DNA of 64,000 nt from NCBI RefSeq assembly GCF_016862795.1, contig NZ_BONQ01000077.1, forward strand, positions 124,001 to 188,000. Reading direction: 5' to 3'. The position numbers and the translations under genes are program-made. Source of the stretch: Dactylosporangium siamense. GTDB lineage: Bacteria; Actinomycetota; Actinomycetes; Mycobacteriales; Micromonosporaceae. Positions 15,355 to 24,907 of the stretch are shown here, piece by piece. Position 1 is the stretch's first letter, and each line of letters begins with the position of its first letter. The notes under the pieces are model-generated. The model had not been told where the DNA came from and made no database searches. It saw only the letters and a list, made by a program, of their open reading frames with translations.

Positions 15355-16980
15355 GTGCGTCTCAGGACAAAACTGCTCGGTGCGGCCGCCGCGCTGGCCG
15401 TGGCGGTGCCCGTGGGCATCGCCGCGATGCCCAACGCGTCGGCGGTCGGACCCAGCCTGCTGCCCTTCACGGTCACGAACACCACCGGCCGCGGCGACGC
15501 GGTCTACCTCTACGTGCTCGGGGTGAACCTGACCACCGGACGTCTCGGCTACGTCACCTCCGGTGGGACCTTCAACAACTGGCCCGCGGGGCAGAACCCG
15601 CCCTCCCCGGCGCCCGACGTCGCCATCGGTGGCCCCGCCAACGGCGGCAGCACCACCATCCAGCTGCCGAAGAACCTGTCCGGCCGGGTGTACATGTCCC
15701 TGGGCCAGAAGCTGAAGTTCTTCCTCACCCCCGACGGGCTCGTCCAGCCGGCGCCGTGGTCCGCCAGCGACCCCAACCACGACATCCTGTTCGACTGGAG
15801 CGAGTTCACCTACAACGACGCCGGGCTGTGGCTCAACAGCTCGCAGGTCGACATGTTCGCCGTCCCGCACGAGGTCACGGTGACCGGCAGCAACGGCGTC
15901 ACGACCCGCACCGGCGCACCGGTCGCCAACGGCCGGCAGAACGTGATCAACCAGGTCAAGGCCCAGGCCGGCTGGGGCAACACCGTCGTCACCCGCGCCG
16001 ACGGCACGGTCCTTCGCGTTCTCGCTCCCGGCAAAGCCGCCGATGCCGGGCTCTTCAGCGCGACGTACCTCGACCCGTACATCACCAACGCCTGGAACGC
16101 CTACACGTCCAAGACGCTGACCGTGGTGCCGTTCACCGACCAGCCGGGCATCAAGTACTTCGGCCGCACCAGCGGCAACGTCATGACCTTCACCAACGGC
16201 TCGGGCCAGCAGGTCGCGTCGTTCAACAAGCCCAGCACCAGCAACGTCTGGGGCTGCGACGGCGCGCTCGGCGCCCCCAACGACCAGGTCGTCGGGCCCA
16301 TCGCCCGCACGCTCTGCGCGGCGCTGCACCGCGGCACGCTCGGCACCATCGACACCCAGCCCGGCGGCGGGGCGGCGGACTTCTACAAGAGCTCGCTGAC
16401 CAACCACTACTCGCGGATCATCCACGCGAACATGGCCGACGGGAAGGCATACGGGTTCGCCTTCGACGACGTGCAGAACCAGGAGTCCCTGGTGCACTCC
16501 GGCGATCCGCGCTCGGCCGGGATCACGCTCAGCCCGTTCGTCGGCGGCACCACCCCGCCGACCACGCCGCCGCCGACCACCCAGCCGCCGGCCGGCAACG
16601 TCAGCGGCATCGCCTCAAACTGGCACGGCAAGTGCATCGACGTGCCGAACTGGAACTTCAACGACGGCCAGCAGCTCATCGTCTGGAACTGCACCGGCGG
16701 CACCAACCAGCGCTGGACCTGGGTCAACGGCACCCTGCGCACCGAGAACAACAAGTGCATGGACGTCGCCTGGGGCTCCACCGCCAACGGCGCGGCGATC
16801 CAGCTCGCCACCTGCAGCGGCAACGCCGCCCAGCAGTTCGTCCTGTCCGCCGCCGGTGACCTGGTGAACCCCCAGGCCAACAAGTGCGTGGACATCGCCG
16901 GCTGGAACCCGAACAACGACGCCGTCCTGCACTTGTGGGAATGCACGGGCGGCGCCAACCAGAAGTGGCACCGCGTCTGA
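15355..16980 (+). CDS. Secreted GH64-type beta-1,3-glucanase with ricin-B/CBM13 lectin tail
   Basis: The start is GTG 15355, eight bases after GAAGGAG; the frame is open further upstream. A signal peptide (LLGAAAALAVAVPVGIAAM) is followed by about 385 residues that look like GH64 laminaripentaose-producing beta-1,3-glucanase (for example LPFTVTNTTGRGDAVYLYVL, GRVYMSLGQKLKFFL, FGRTSGNVMTF, ALHRGTL, YAFAFDDVQNQ-like end). A Pro/Thr linker near residue 405 leads to a ricin-B trefoil of about 125 residues with repeated QxW-type motifs (NQRWTW, AQQFVLS, NQKWHRV). It would cut fungal or plant beta-1,3-glucan outside the cell. The CebR-like operator suggests induction by oligosaccharides. A terminator follows. 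Confidence 0.88.
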   Translation: MRLRTKLLGAAAALAVAVPVGIAAMPNASAVGPSLLPFTVTNTTGRGDAVYLYVLGVNLTTGRLGYVTSGGTFNNWPAGQNPPSPAPDVAIGGPANGGSTTIQLPKNLSGRVYMSLGQKLKFFLTPDGLVQPAPWSASDPNHDILFDWSEFTYNDAGLWLNSSQVDMFAVPHEVTVTGSNGVTTRTGAPVANGRQNVINQVKAQAGWGNTVVTRADGTVLRVLAPGKAADAGLFSATYLDPYITNAWNAYTSKTLTVVPFTDQPGIKYFGRTSGNVMTFTNGSGQQVASFNKPSTSNVWGCDGALGAPNDQVVGPIARTLCAALHRGTLGTIDTQPGGGAADFYKSSLTNHYSRIIHANMADGKAYGFAFDDVQNQESLVHSGDPRSAGITLSPFVGGTTPPTTPPPTTQPPAGNVSGIASNWHGKCIDVPNWNFNDGQQLIVWNCTGGTNQRWTWVNGTLRTENNKCMDVAWGSTANGAAIQLATCSGNAAQQFVLSAAGDLVNPQANKCVDIAGWNPNNDAVLHLWECTGGANQKWHRV

Positions 16981-16994
16981 GCGGGGTCACTCCA

Positions 16995-17030
16995 TGAAGG
17001 GCCGGGTCTCCGCCAGGACCCGGCCCTTCA
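16995..17030. terminator. Bidirectional hairpin between glucanase and LuxR regulator
   Basis: TGAAGGGCCGGGTC pairs perfectly over 14 bp with GACCCGGCCCTTCA around an 8-base loop. It lies between the convergent glucanase and LAL regulator genes, and its right end is the regulator's own stop codon, so it probably serves both strands. Confidence 0.8.
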
Positions 17031-19712
17031 CCCTGCCAGGTCCAGACGGGCCAGTTGGGTACGGCTGGAGACGTTGAGCTTCGGGAACGCCCGGTACAGG
17101 TGGTAGCTGATCGTCTTCGGCGACAGGAACAACTGGGCGCCGATCTCGCGGTTCGTCAGGCCGGCCGCGACCAGGCGGACGATCTGCAGTTCCTGCGGTG
17201 ACAGGCCCGACACCGCGCTCGGAGCCGCTGCCGAATCCTGGGCGCCGGCGGCGCGGAGCTCGGCGCGGGCCCGGTCGGCCCAGGGGCGGGCGTCCAGCCG
17301 GTCGAAGATCTCCGCCGCCGTCCGCAGCTGGGTCCGCGCCTCGTGCTTGCGGCGCTCCCGGCGCAGCCGCTCGCCGAACGCCAGGTGGGTGCGGGCCGCC
17401 TCCCACGGGCGGTCGCTCGCGGCGTGCGCGGCGACCGCCGCCTCGAAGTGCCGGTTCGCGTCCGGCCAGGACGGCTCCAGCTGGGCGTGGCACCGGTGCG
17501 CGACCGCGTCGGCCCAGTCGAGGCGGGCCGCGCCGGCCCACTCGGCGAAGCGGGCGCAGGCGGCCTCGGCCCGGTCGTACGCGCCGATCCGGCTGGCCGC
17601 CTCCACCTGGTCCGGGGCGCTGTACACGGCCTGGATCTGGTGGCGGACCGGGCCGGCCAGGGCCGCGTCGAGCCGGTCGGACGCCTCCGCGGGCCGGCCC
17701 AGCCCCAGGTCGAGCAGCGCGAGAGCCCATTCGGCCCAGGCGAGCCCGTTGGCGATGCGGTTGCGGGTGTACCGGTCGTGGCAGTTCCCGGCCAGCTTCA
17801 CGCACTCGGCCGTGTCACCGCGGGCCGCATGGATCCAGCCGAGGATCCCCTCCAGATAGCCGGCCCGGTTCGGCTGCCCGGTGTCGGCGGCCAGCTGCAG
17901 CCCCTCGGTCGCGGTGGCGACCGCGTCCCGGAACCGGCCCAGGTAGAGCTCCGCGGCGGCGAGGGTGACGTGGGCGAGGGGCAGCCAGCCGATCGTGCCC
18001 CCGGCCCGCGACTCGTCCGCGACCGCCTGCGAGATCTCCCGGCCGGCCTCGAAGTCGCCGACCAGCCCCGCCACGAACGCCGCGTTGAGCCGCAGGTTCG
18101 GCGGGCCGGTGCGGGTGCGGGTGAGCGCGCGCATCGCCGGTACACCGGCCGCCGGACCGTCGGCGAGCAGCCGCGCCGCCGCGGTCACCGCGTCGACCGC
18201 CGGGCCGAGCCCGTCGTCCGGGGACAGGTCGAGCTCGTGCAGCCGGGCCGCGGCCTCCCGCACCCGCGGCGGGTCGCTGAGCTGCCAGGCGTTGCGGGCG
18301 GCATCGACGAGCAGCAGCCCGGCGGCCCGGCGGTCCACTGGCGCGAGCGCGAGCGCGCCGGCGACGAGCAGGTCGTGCGCCGACGCCGCCGAACCCTCGT
18401 CGAACGCGAGCCGGGCCCGCAGCTCGCACACCTGCGCGGTGAGCACCGGGTCGGCGTCGACCGGGTCGCAGGACGCGAGGAACCTGCGGGCCAGGTCGGG
18501 CTGGCCGGCGTCGTTGGCGGCGACCGCGGCCGCGACGAACCGCCGGGTCCGCCGCACCGGGTCCGCGGTCAGCTGGGCCGAGCGTTGCAGCGCCGCCGCC
18601 GACGCCGGGTAGCCCTTGCGGCCGCGCGCCCGGTCGGCGGCCTGTTCCAGGGCGAGCGCCGCCTCCTCGTCCGGCCCCGTGGCCGCGGCGGCGAGGTGCC
18701 AGGCCCGGCGGTCGTCATCGGCCGGCAGCAGTTCCGCCAGCGCCCGGTGCACGGCCAGCCGCCGGTCGAACGTCGTCTGCTGGTAGGCGGCGGCCCGCAG
18801 CAGCGGATGGGTGAAGCTGATCCGCCCGGCGGCGACCGTCACCAGGCCCGCCTCCTCGGCCGCGCCGAGCCCGTCGGGGTCGACGCCGAGCTCCCGCGCC
18901 GCGCGCAGCACGACGCCGAGATCAGCGTCGGCGGCGGCCGCGGCGATCAGCAGCATCGCCCGCCCGGCGGGTGGCAGCCGGTCGATCCTCGCCGCGAACG
19001 CGTCCTGGATCCGGCGCGGCAGGGCGGCCGGGACGAACGGCGGCGCCCCGCGCGGCAGCTCCCGCAGCGCGAGGGGGTTGCCGGCGCTGTCGCGCACCAG
19101 CCGCACCCGGATCCGCTGCGGCAGGTCCGGCCGCAGCTGCCGCAGCAGGGCGTCCGCGGTGGAGGGGTCCAGCCCCGCGAGCCGGTGCTCCGGCAGTCCT
19201 TCCAGGGCGAACTCGTCCCGCGCGCCGAGCAGCATCGCCACGGCTTCGGCCTGCAGCCGGCGGGCCACGAATCGCAGCGCCTGCGCCGAGGACCGGTCCA
19301 GCCAGTGCGCGTCGTCGATCAGGCACAGCACCGGCCGCTCCTCGGCGAGCTCGGCGAGGAGGCTCAGCGCCGCCACCCCGACGAGCAGCTGGTCGCCGCC
19401 CGCCGCCGGACCGAGCCCGAGGGCGCCGCGTAGCGCGGCCTGCTGCACGTCCGGCAGGTTCGTGGCGCGGGCCAACGCCGGCGCCAGCAACTGGTGCAGC
19501 GACGCGAACGGCACCTCCGCCTCGGTCTCCACCCCGGAGCAGCGCAGCACGGTCATCCCGGTCGCGGCGGCGGCCGCGTCGTCGAGCAGGGCGCTCTTGC
19601 CGATCCCCGGATCGCCGCGCACGACCAGCACGGCGCTGTGCCCGGCGCGGGCCCGGTCGAGCACCGAGCCCGTCGCGGCCCGATCGGCTTCCCGTCCCCA
19701 CAGCATGATCAT
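17028..19712 (-). CDS. Large ATP-binding LuxR-family (LAL) transcription regulator
   Basis: The product has 894 residues from ATG 19712, which gives MIMLWGREADRAATG. The N-terminal AAA-like ATPase shows Walker A GDPGIGKSALLDD at about residues 35-45 and the acidic Walker B region VLCLIDDAHWLD. A long helical, TPR-like middle follows (about residues 300-820), rich in Ala, Arg and Leu. The C-terminal LuxR helix-turn-helix is LSPQELQIVRLVAAGLTNRE plus SPKTISYHLYRAFPKLN. LAL proteins switch on pathway genes after sensing a ligand or protein. It is divergent from the ABC exporter genes at 19775, which are its most obvious target. Confidence 0.92.
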   Translation of the reverse strand: MIMLWGREADRAATGSVLDRARAGHSAVLVVRGDPGIGKSALLDDAAAAATGMTVLRCSGVETEAEVPFASLHQLLAPALARATNLPDVQQAALRGALGLGPAAGGDQLLVGVAALSLLAELAEERPVLCLIDDAHWLDRSSAQALRFVARRLQAEAVAMLLGARDEFALEGLPEHRLAGLDPSTADALLRQLRPDLPQRIRVRLVRDSAGNPLALRELPRGAPPFVPAALPRRIQDAFAARIDRLPPAGRAMLLIAAAAADADLGVVLRAARELGVDPDGLGAAEEAGLVTVAAGRISFTHPLLRAAAYQQTTFDRRLAVHRALAELLPADDDRRAWHLAAAATGPDEEAALALEQAADRARGRKGYPASAAALQRSAQLTADPVRRTRRFVAAAVAANDAGQPDLARRFLASCDPVDADPVLTAQVCELRARLAFDEGSAASAHDLLVAGALALAPVDRRAAGLLLVDAARNAWQLSDPPRVREAAARLHELDLSPDDGLGPAVDAVTAAARLLADGPAAGVPAMRALTRTRTGPPNLRLNAAFVAGLVGDFEAGREISQAVADESRAGGTIGWLPLAHVTLAAAELYLGRFRDAVATATEGLQLAADTGQPNRAGYLEGILGWIHAARGDTAECVKLAGNCHDRYTRNRIANGLAWAEWALALLDLGLGRPAEASDRLDAALAGPVRHQIQAVYSAPDQVEAASRIGAYDRAEAACARFAEWAGAARLDWADAVAHRCHAQLEPSWPDANRHFEAAVAAHAASDRPWEAARTHLAFGERLRRERRKHEARTQLRTAAEIFDRLDARPWADRARAELRAAGAQDSAAAPSAVSGLSPQELQIVRLVAAGLTNREIGAQLFLSPKTISYHLYRAFPKLNVSSRTQLARLDLAG

Positions 19713-19774
19713 TCGAGGGTACTGGTCACCTGTCCGGTACCGGGCTCCCACCCGCCGTCCCTACCGTGCTGAGC

Positions 19775-20488
19775 ATGGTTGAGCTCGATGCCGTCACCAG
19801 GCAGTTCCCCAACGGGGTCACCGCGTTGGACGCGGTCACCGTCGCGTTCGCGCCGGCCACGTTCACCGCCGTCATGGGCCCCTCGGGATCCGGCAAGTCG
19901 ACGCTGCTGCAGTGCGCCGCCGGGCTCGACCGGCCCACCTCGGGCCGGGTCACGATCGCCGGGCAGGACCTCACCGGGCTCAGCGAACGCCGCCTCACCC
20001 TGCTGCGCCGGGACCGGATCGGGTTCGTGTTCCAGGCGTTCAACCTGCTGCCCGCGCTCACCGCCCGGCAGAACGTCGGCCTGCCGCTGCGCCTCGCCGG
20101 CCGCCGCCCCGACCGGGGCGCGCTGGACCGGGCCCTCGCCGCGGTCGGCCTCGCCGACCGGGCCGGACACCGCCCGCACGAGCTGTCCGGCGGCCAGCAG
20201 CAGCGGGTCGCGATCGCCCGCGCCCTGGTCACCAGCCCGGCGGTCCTCTTCGCCGACGAACCGACCGGCGCCCTGGACACCGCCACCGGCCGGGACGTGC
20301 TGCGGCTGCTGCGCACCCTGGTCGACGAGCACGGCCAGACGATCGTCATGGTCACCCACGACCCGGTCGCCGCCGCCCACGCGGACCGGGTGCTGTTCCT
20401 GACCGACGGCCGGTGCTCCGGATCGCTGGACGCGCCGACCGCCGCCGCCGTCGCCGCCCGGATGACGGGGCTCGGGGTGGCGTCATGA
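19775..20488 (+). CDS. ABC transporter ATP-binding protein, MacB/LolD type
   Basis: The 237-residue ATPase has Walker A GPSGSGKSTLL, Q-loop FQAFNLLPALT, ABC signature LSGGQQQRVAIARAL, Walker B VLFADEPTGALD and the H-loop MVTHDP. These features place it with the LolD/MacB/FtsE-like exporters that partner FtsX-type permeases. The start ATG 19775 gives MVELDAVTRQF; a GTG nine bases earlier is also in frame. The next gene overlaps by 4 bp and codes for that permease. It is divergent from the LAL regulator, 62 bp apart. Confidence 0.93.
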   Translation: MVELDAVTRQFPNGVTALDAVTVAFAPATFTAVMGPSGSGKSTLLQCAAGLDRPTSGRVTIAGQDLTGLSERRLTLLRRDRIGFVFQAFNLLPALTARQNVGLPLRLAGRRPDRGALDRALAAVGLADRAGHRPHELSGGQQQRVAIARALVTSPAVLFADEPTGALDTATGRDVLRLLRTLVDEHGQTIVMVTHDPVAAAHADRVLFLTDGRCSGSLDAPTAAAVAARMTGLGVAS

Positions 20489-22809
20489 TCTTCATCGCGT
20501 TCGCGTCGCTGCGGCTGCGGTGGGTGTCGTTCGTCGGCACGTTCATCGCGCTCGCCCTGGGCAGCGCCCTCATCGCGGCGATGGGCCAGGTCCTCGCCAC
20601 CACCGCCACCGCACCGGACCGTGCCCCGCAGCGCTACGCGGCCTTCCCCGTCGTGGTCGCGCCGCACGACACGCTGACCGTGCCGACCTGGCGGGGCGGG
20701 GACAGCGAGCCGCTCGCCGTGCCGCCCGGCCTGCCGGCGGACCTGGTCGCGGCGCTGCCCGGCGCCCGCGTCGACCGGCTCGTCCCGGCGCAGCTCGCGG
20801 ACGGCTCTCTTCGGGGCGGGGTCGGGCGGCCCTGGGCGGTGGCGCCCGCGCTGCTGGCCGGCCGGCCGCCGGTGGCCGACGACGAGATCGCCACCCGTGA
20901 CCCGGTGGGCACCCGGACGAGCGTCGTGACCGGCGACGGGCCGCGCCGCTACACGGTCGTCGGCACCGTGCCGGACGGGCTGTACTTCGCCGACACCACG
21001 GCGGCGAAGCTCCGGCCGCAGGTGGACGCGCTGCTGCCGGCCGCTGCCGAGGCTTCGCAGGTCCGGGCCGCGGTCGGCGACCGGGCCAGGGTGCTGACCG
21101 GCGACGACCGGGCCCGCCTGGATCCCGGCCGCGGCACCGACGGCCGGGCCCGCAACAACGCCAACACGATCGTCGGCATCGCCCTCGGGTTCGCCGCCTT
21201 CGTCGCGATCTTCGTCGTGGCCTCGACGTTCGCGTTCGCCGTCGGTCAGCGGCGGCAGGAGTTCGCCCTGCTGCGGGCCGGCGGAGCGTTGCCCGGCCAG
21301 ATCCGGCGACTGGTGTACTGCGAAGCCCTGCTCGTGGCCCTCGGCGCCGCCGCGATCGGTGCCCTGGCCGGCCCGTCGCTGGCACCCGCGCTGCTGGACC
21401 TGCTCCGGGACCGGGGCATGGCACCGGACTGGGTGACCACGGTCAGCACGGCGGGGTGGCCCGCGTGGACCGCGTTCGGCACCGGCGTCACCGTCGCCCT
21501 GCTCGGCGCGGTCACGGCGGCGTGGCGGGCGGGCCTGGTCCGCCCCGGCGAGGCGCTGCGGGAGACGGTCGTCGAGGCCCGGACCATGCCCGTCGCCCGG
21601 TGGGTCGTCGGCGGCCTCACCCTGGCGACCGCCCTCGTCACCATGATCGTGACCGCGGTCGGCGACCCCGCGTCGGCGACCAACCGCAAGAGCTACATGC
21701 CGGTCGTGATGCTGCTCATCGCCGCGACCGGTCTCCTGGCGCCCGCGCTCGTCGGCCTGGTCGCCCGCCGCTTCGGTGGCTCGGAACCGGCCGGCACGGG
21801 CCTGCTGCTCGCGCTGCGCAACGTGACCGCGTCTGCCCGGCGCACGGCGGCGGTCACGGCGCCGGTGCTGGTCACCGTCGGGCTGGCGGCGTCGCTGCTC
21901 ATCGCGTCGGACCTCACCGACGGGGCCAAGGACGTCCTGCGGGCCAGGCCCGTGCGCGCCGACTTCCTGGTCCTGCCGGACGGGACGCTCGGCCTGGACC
22001 GGGAGCTCGTCGCCGCCCTGCGCACCGTCCCCGGCGTCGACGTCACGGTCAGCACCGACACCAGCGTCTACACCCTCGAAGGCGACACGGCGCTGATCCG
22101 GCGCCCGGCCGAGGCGGTGGACGGCGTGCCCGACGGCGGGATCAAGGTCGCCGCCGACTGGAACCTGCGGGTCGGTGACACGGCCCGGGTCTGGCTCGCC
22201 GACGGCAGCGAGGCGAGCCTGCGGGTGCTCGAGGTGCTGCCACCCGGCAGTCCGGCGGACGCCTACGTGGCGGCGTCCCGCACGTTCGGCGTGCTGCCGT
22301 CGGTCGCCTACGTGCACCTGCGTCCCGGCACCTCCGTCGAGGCGACCACCGCGGCGCTGCGGGCCGCCGTCGACGGGCACCGGGCCCGCGCCGTGCCCCG
22401 CGGCGCGTGGCTGGCAGCGGCGCGGGGGAGTGCTGGGTCGGCGAGCCGGCTCGGGCTGCTCATCGTGCTCGGGATCGTGCTGGCGTACACCACCCTGGCC
22501 ATGGTCAACACGCTGCTGATGGCGGCACCGGACCGGGCCGGGGAGCGCCGCTCGCTGCACCTGCTCGGCGCGACCAGAGCCCAGGTGCTCGCCTGGACGG
22601 CCGTGGAGGTGCTGGTCACCGTGGCGCTGGGGATCGTGCTCGCGGTCGGGGCCACCGTGGTCGCCGTCGGCGGGCTGTGGGCGACGCTGCTGCGGGTCGC
22701 CGGGCCGGTGACGGTGAGTGTGCCGTGGACGACGCTGGGTGCGCTGATCGGCGGAACCGCGCTCATCGCGGTCGCTGCGGCGCTGATGGGAGCCAGGCCG
22801 GGAAAATAG
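20485..22809 (+). CDS. FtsX-like ABC transporter permease
   Basis: The 774-residue permease starts at an ATG that overlaps the ATPase stop (ATGA). The layout is of the double FtsX/MacB-like type. An N-terminal membrane helix (FVGTFIALALGSALIAA) leads to an outer domain of about 190 residues. Three helices of the first FtsX block follow (ANTIVGIALGFAAFVAIFVV onwards), then a central pair, a second outer domain, and a last FtsX block ending in LGALIGGTALIAVAAALMG. Such systems pull lipids, lipoproteins or antibiotics from the membrane, or act mechanically. The substrate is unknown. A hairpin terminator sits just after the stop. Confidence 0.9.
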   Translation: MIFIAFASLRLRWVSFVGTFIALALGSALIAAMGQVLATTATAPDRAPQRYAAFPVVVAPHDTLTVPTWRGGDSEPLAVPPGLPADLVAALPGARVDRLVPAQLADGSLRGGVGRPWAVAPALLAGRPPVADDEIATRDPVGTRTSVVTGDGPRRYTVVGTVPDGLYFADTTAAKLRPQVDALLPAAAEASQVRAAVGDRARVLTGDDRARLDPGRGTDGRARNNANTIVGIALGFAAFVAIFVVASTFAFAVGQRRQEFALLRAGGALPGQIRRLVYCEALLVALGAAAIGALAGPSLAPALLDLLRDRGMAPDWVTTVSTAGWPAWTAFGTGVTVALLGAVTAAWRAGLVRPGEALRETVVEARTMPVARWVVGGLTLATALVTMIVTAVGDPASATNRKSYMPVVMLLIAATGLLAPALVGLVARRFGGSEPAGTGLLLALRNVTASARRTAAVTAPVLVTVGLAASLLIASDLTDGAKDVLRARPVRADFLVLPDGTLGLDRELVAALRTVPGVDVTVSTDTSVYTLEGDTALIRRPAEAVDGVPDGGIKVAADWNLRVGDTARVWLADGSEASLRVLEVLPPGSPADAYVAASRTFGVLPSVAYVHLRPGTSVEATTAALRAAVDGHRARAVPRGAWLAAARGSAGSASRLGLLIVLGIVLAYTTLAMVNTLLMAAPDRAGERRSLHLLGATRAQVLAWTAVEVLVTVALGIVLAVGATVVAVGGLWATLLRVAGPVTVSVPWTTLGALIGGTALIAVAAALMGARPGK

Positions 22810-22811
22810 TG

Positions 22812-22843
22812 AGACCGGCACCCACGGGGGAAGGCGCCGGTCT
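22812..22843 (+). terminator. Candidate terminator after ABC permease
   Basis: AGACCGGC pairs with GCCGGTCT over 8 bp around a 16-base loop, starting 3 bp after the permease stop. The loop is long, so confidence is moderate. Confidence 0.5.
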
Positions 22844-22973
22844 ACTGCCTCCAAGGATAAGCCGCGCGCCGCGCATCCGCCAGTGCCAACCGTAGGACGC
22901 CCAACATGGACGATCGGTGATCCGCGGGACGCGATGTCGTCTCACGTTCATCGGGCGTTCAGCTGAGGGCCGG

Positions 22974-23020
22974 TCGTACACATGTGCTATCCACAGCCTG
23001 TGGATAGCACATGTGTACGA
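22974..23020. repeat. Perfect 47-bp palindrome with DnaA-box-like cores
   Basis: Two 23-base arms (22974-22996 and 22998-23020) are exact reverse complements around one C. The inner ends read CTATCCACAG and CTGTGGATAG, one base away from the DnaA box TTATCCACA, so two boxes face each other. A third, exact box (TGTGGATAA on this strand) lies at 23044-23052. The palindrome sits 46 bp before the stop of the response-regulator gene, in the 257-bp gap after the ABC permease. It could be a DnaA-titration site, a strong terminator or a remnant of a mobile element. No transposase is near. Confidence 0.75.
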
Positions 23021-23066
23021 ACATGTATTGCCTGGTCAGTCCCTGTGGATAACTCCGGTGGTCCGA

Positions 23067-23741
23067 TCAGAGGCCCTCAGGGTCGGGGGCGACGAGGCCG
23101 TTGGCGTAGGCGAAGATCACCAACTGGACGCGGTCGCGGGCGCCGACCTTGGCCAGCAGCCGGCCGAGGTGGCTCTTGGCGGTCGCCTCCGTGACGACGA
23201 GCCGGCCGGCGATCTCGGTATTGGTCAGCCCGCGGGCGACGAGGACGAGCACCTCGCGTTCGCGCGTGGTCAGCGAGCCGAGCAGTGGCGACGGCCGTGC
23301 GGCGACGGCCGGACGAGCGGCGAACTCCTGGATCAGCCGCCGGGTGACGGTGGGCGAGAGCAGCGCGTCGCCCGCGGCGACCACGCGGATGGCCTCCAGG
23401 AGTCGATCGCGTGGCGCGTCCTTGAGCAGGAATCCCGCCGCGCCCGCGCGCAGGGCGCCGAAGACGTACTCGTCGAGATCGAACGTGGTGAGGATCAGCA
23501 CCCGCGGCGTGTGGTCGCGTCCGGGCGCGGTCAGGCGGGCGGTGGCCGCGACGCCGTCCAGGACCGGCATCCGGACGTCCATGACGACCACGTCCGGTCG
23601 GAGCTCGGCGGCGCGCGCCACCGCCTCCGCACCGTCCTGCGCCTCGCCGACGACCTCGAACCCGTTCTGGGTCTGGAGGAAGAGCCGGAGACCGGTGCGG
23701 ATCAGTTCCTGGTCGTCGACCAGCAGGACCCGGATGCTCAC
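23067..23741 (-). CDS. LuxR-family two-component response regulator
   Basis: The 224-residue NarL-type regulator has a receiver starting MSIRVLLVDDQELIRTGL, the phospho-Asp in PDVVVMDVRMPVLDG (about residue 54), Thr in LILTTFD and Lys in GFLLKDAP. The LuxR helix-turn-helix is LTTREREVLVLVARGLTNTE with ATAKSHLGRLLAKVG. It overlaps the kinase stop by 4 bp and is the last gene of a four-gene operon with an ABC transporter. It probably controls that transporter in response to the kinase. Confidence 0.93.
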   Translation of the reverse strand: MSIRVLLVDDQELIRTGLRLFLQTQNGFEVVGEAQDGAEAVARAAELRPDVVVMDVRMPVLDGVAATARLTAPGRDHTPRVLILTTFDLDEYVFGALRAGAAGFLLKDAPRDRLLEAIRVVAAGDALLSPTVTRRLIQEFAARPAVAARPSPLLGSLTTREREVLVLVARGLTNTEIAGRLVVTEATAKSHLGRLLAKVGARDRVQLVIFAYANGLVAPDPEGL

Positions 23742-24907
23742 GGCGCCACCGGGATCGGCACGTGCGCGCCGACGCGGAAGCCGCCGCCGGGCCTGGGCCC
23801 GGCCGCGAAGGTCCCGCCGAGGAGCCGGACGCGTTCGCGCATGCCCACCAGGCCGTGGCCGCCGGGAGGCCGCTGTCCCGTCGGCCCCCTTCCGTGGTCG
23901 GACACCTCGAGGTCGATGTGCTGCGGCCCGGTCGTGAGCCGGACGAGCGCGTGGTCGGTCCCGGCGTGCCGCAGGACGTTGGTCAGGGCCTCCTCGACGA
24001 TGCGGTAGACCGACAGGCCGGTTCCCTCGTCGAGCACGGGCGGCTCACCGTCGATCTCGAGGCTGACCGAGAGGCCGACGGCGCGGAAGGTGGCCGCCAG
24101 CTCGGCCAGGTCGGCCAGGCCCGGCAGGGGTTGGTGCGGTGTTACCGGGGACGTCGTGGTGGGGGATTCGGAGCGCAGCAGGGCCAGCAGCCGGCGCAGC
24201 TCGACGATGCTCTGCTCGCCCCTGGTCTCGACCCGGCCCAGCACGTCGGCGGCGACGTCGGGCGCCGTCGGAATGACGTCCCGCGCGCCGCGCACGCCCA
24301 CCAGCATGACCGTGACCGAGTGCGCGACGATGTCGTGGAGCTCACGCGCGATCGCCGCTCGCTCCTCGTGTGCGGCGATCGCTGCCCGCTGCTCCCGTTC
24401 GGCTCGCGCGGCGGTGGCGCGCGCACGCTCGTCCTCGAGGTGCCGGCGGCGGCCGCGGAACGCGGCGCCGACCGCCCACACGGCCACCGGTGGAGGCACC
24501 GAGGTCACCGAGAGCGCGACGAGCACGACCGTGGCGGCGACGAGTGCCACCACCGACGCCCGGGCTGGACAGCGTTCGGCGACGGTGAACAGTCCGACGC
24601 AGACCAGCATGCCACCCGGGGACTCGCCGAGGGTGAACAGGAGCGCGGTCGTTGTGAGCATGGCCGACAGCACCAGGATCGGGTGCCGGCGCCGAGCGAA
24701 CAGTGCCGTGCCGGCGGTCACCGTGAGCAGCACCGGGACCGGGCGGACCGGGGATTCGTCGTCGTAGAGCAGGGTCAGCTCGCCCGCCACGCCCACCACG
24801 ACCGCGAGGACATCGACCAGCGTCTGCTCGGCCCTGGGACTGAGCCACCGCCCGCCCCCCAGCTGGGCGCGCCACCGGGGGGCGGTCAACCAGCTCATGG
24901 TCGTCAT
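23738..24907 (-). CDS. Sensor histidine kinase, HisKA_3 type
   Basis: The product has 389 residues from ATG 24907, which overlaps the permease stop; the frame open further upstream is a shadow. About five membrane helices fill residues 25-150. The His box is ARELHDIVAHSVTVMLVGVR, and the ATPase has N box YRIVEEALTNVLRHAG and G box DHGRGPTGQRPPGGHGLVG. It is the DesK-like class that pairs with LuxR regulators. Short outer loops and linkage to an ABC transporter suggest an intramembrane sensor of a compound the transporter handles; this is inferred. Confidence 0.92.
   Translation of the reverse strand: MTTMSWLTAPRWRAQLGGGRWLSPRAEQTLVDVLAVVVGVAGELTLLYDDESPVRPVPVLLTVTAGTALFARRRHPILVLSAMLTTTALLFTLGESPGGMLVCVGLFTVAERCPARASVVALVAATVVLVALSVTSVPPPVAVWAVGAAFRGRRRHLEDERARATAARAEREQRAAIAAHEERAAIARELHDIVAHSVTVMLVGVRGARDVIPTAPDVAADVLGRVETRGEQSIVELRRLLALLRSESPTTTSPVTPHQPLPGLADLAELAATFRAVGLSVSLEIDGEPPVLDEGTGLSVYRIVEEALTNVLRHAGTDHALVRLTTGPQHIDLEVSDHGRGPTGQRPPGGHGLVGMRERVRLLGGTFAAGPRPGGGFRVGAHVPIPVAP

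Noticed and set aside
19726-22854. Minus-strand open frame of 1042 codons opposite the ABC exporter
   Set aside because: It is the antisense of clear ATPase and permease genes with perfect motifs; its own product has no domain and is Arg/Pro/Gly-rich.
22974-23020. Terminal inverted repeat of an insertion sequence
   Set aside because: The arms are only one base apart, and no transposase or target-site duplication is seen.
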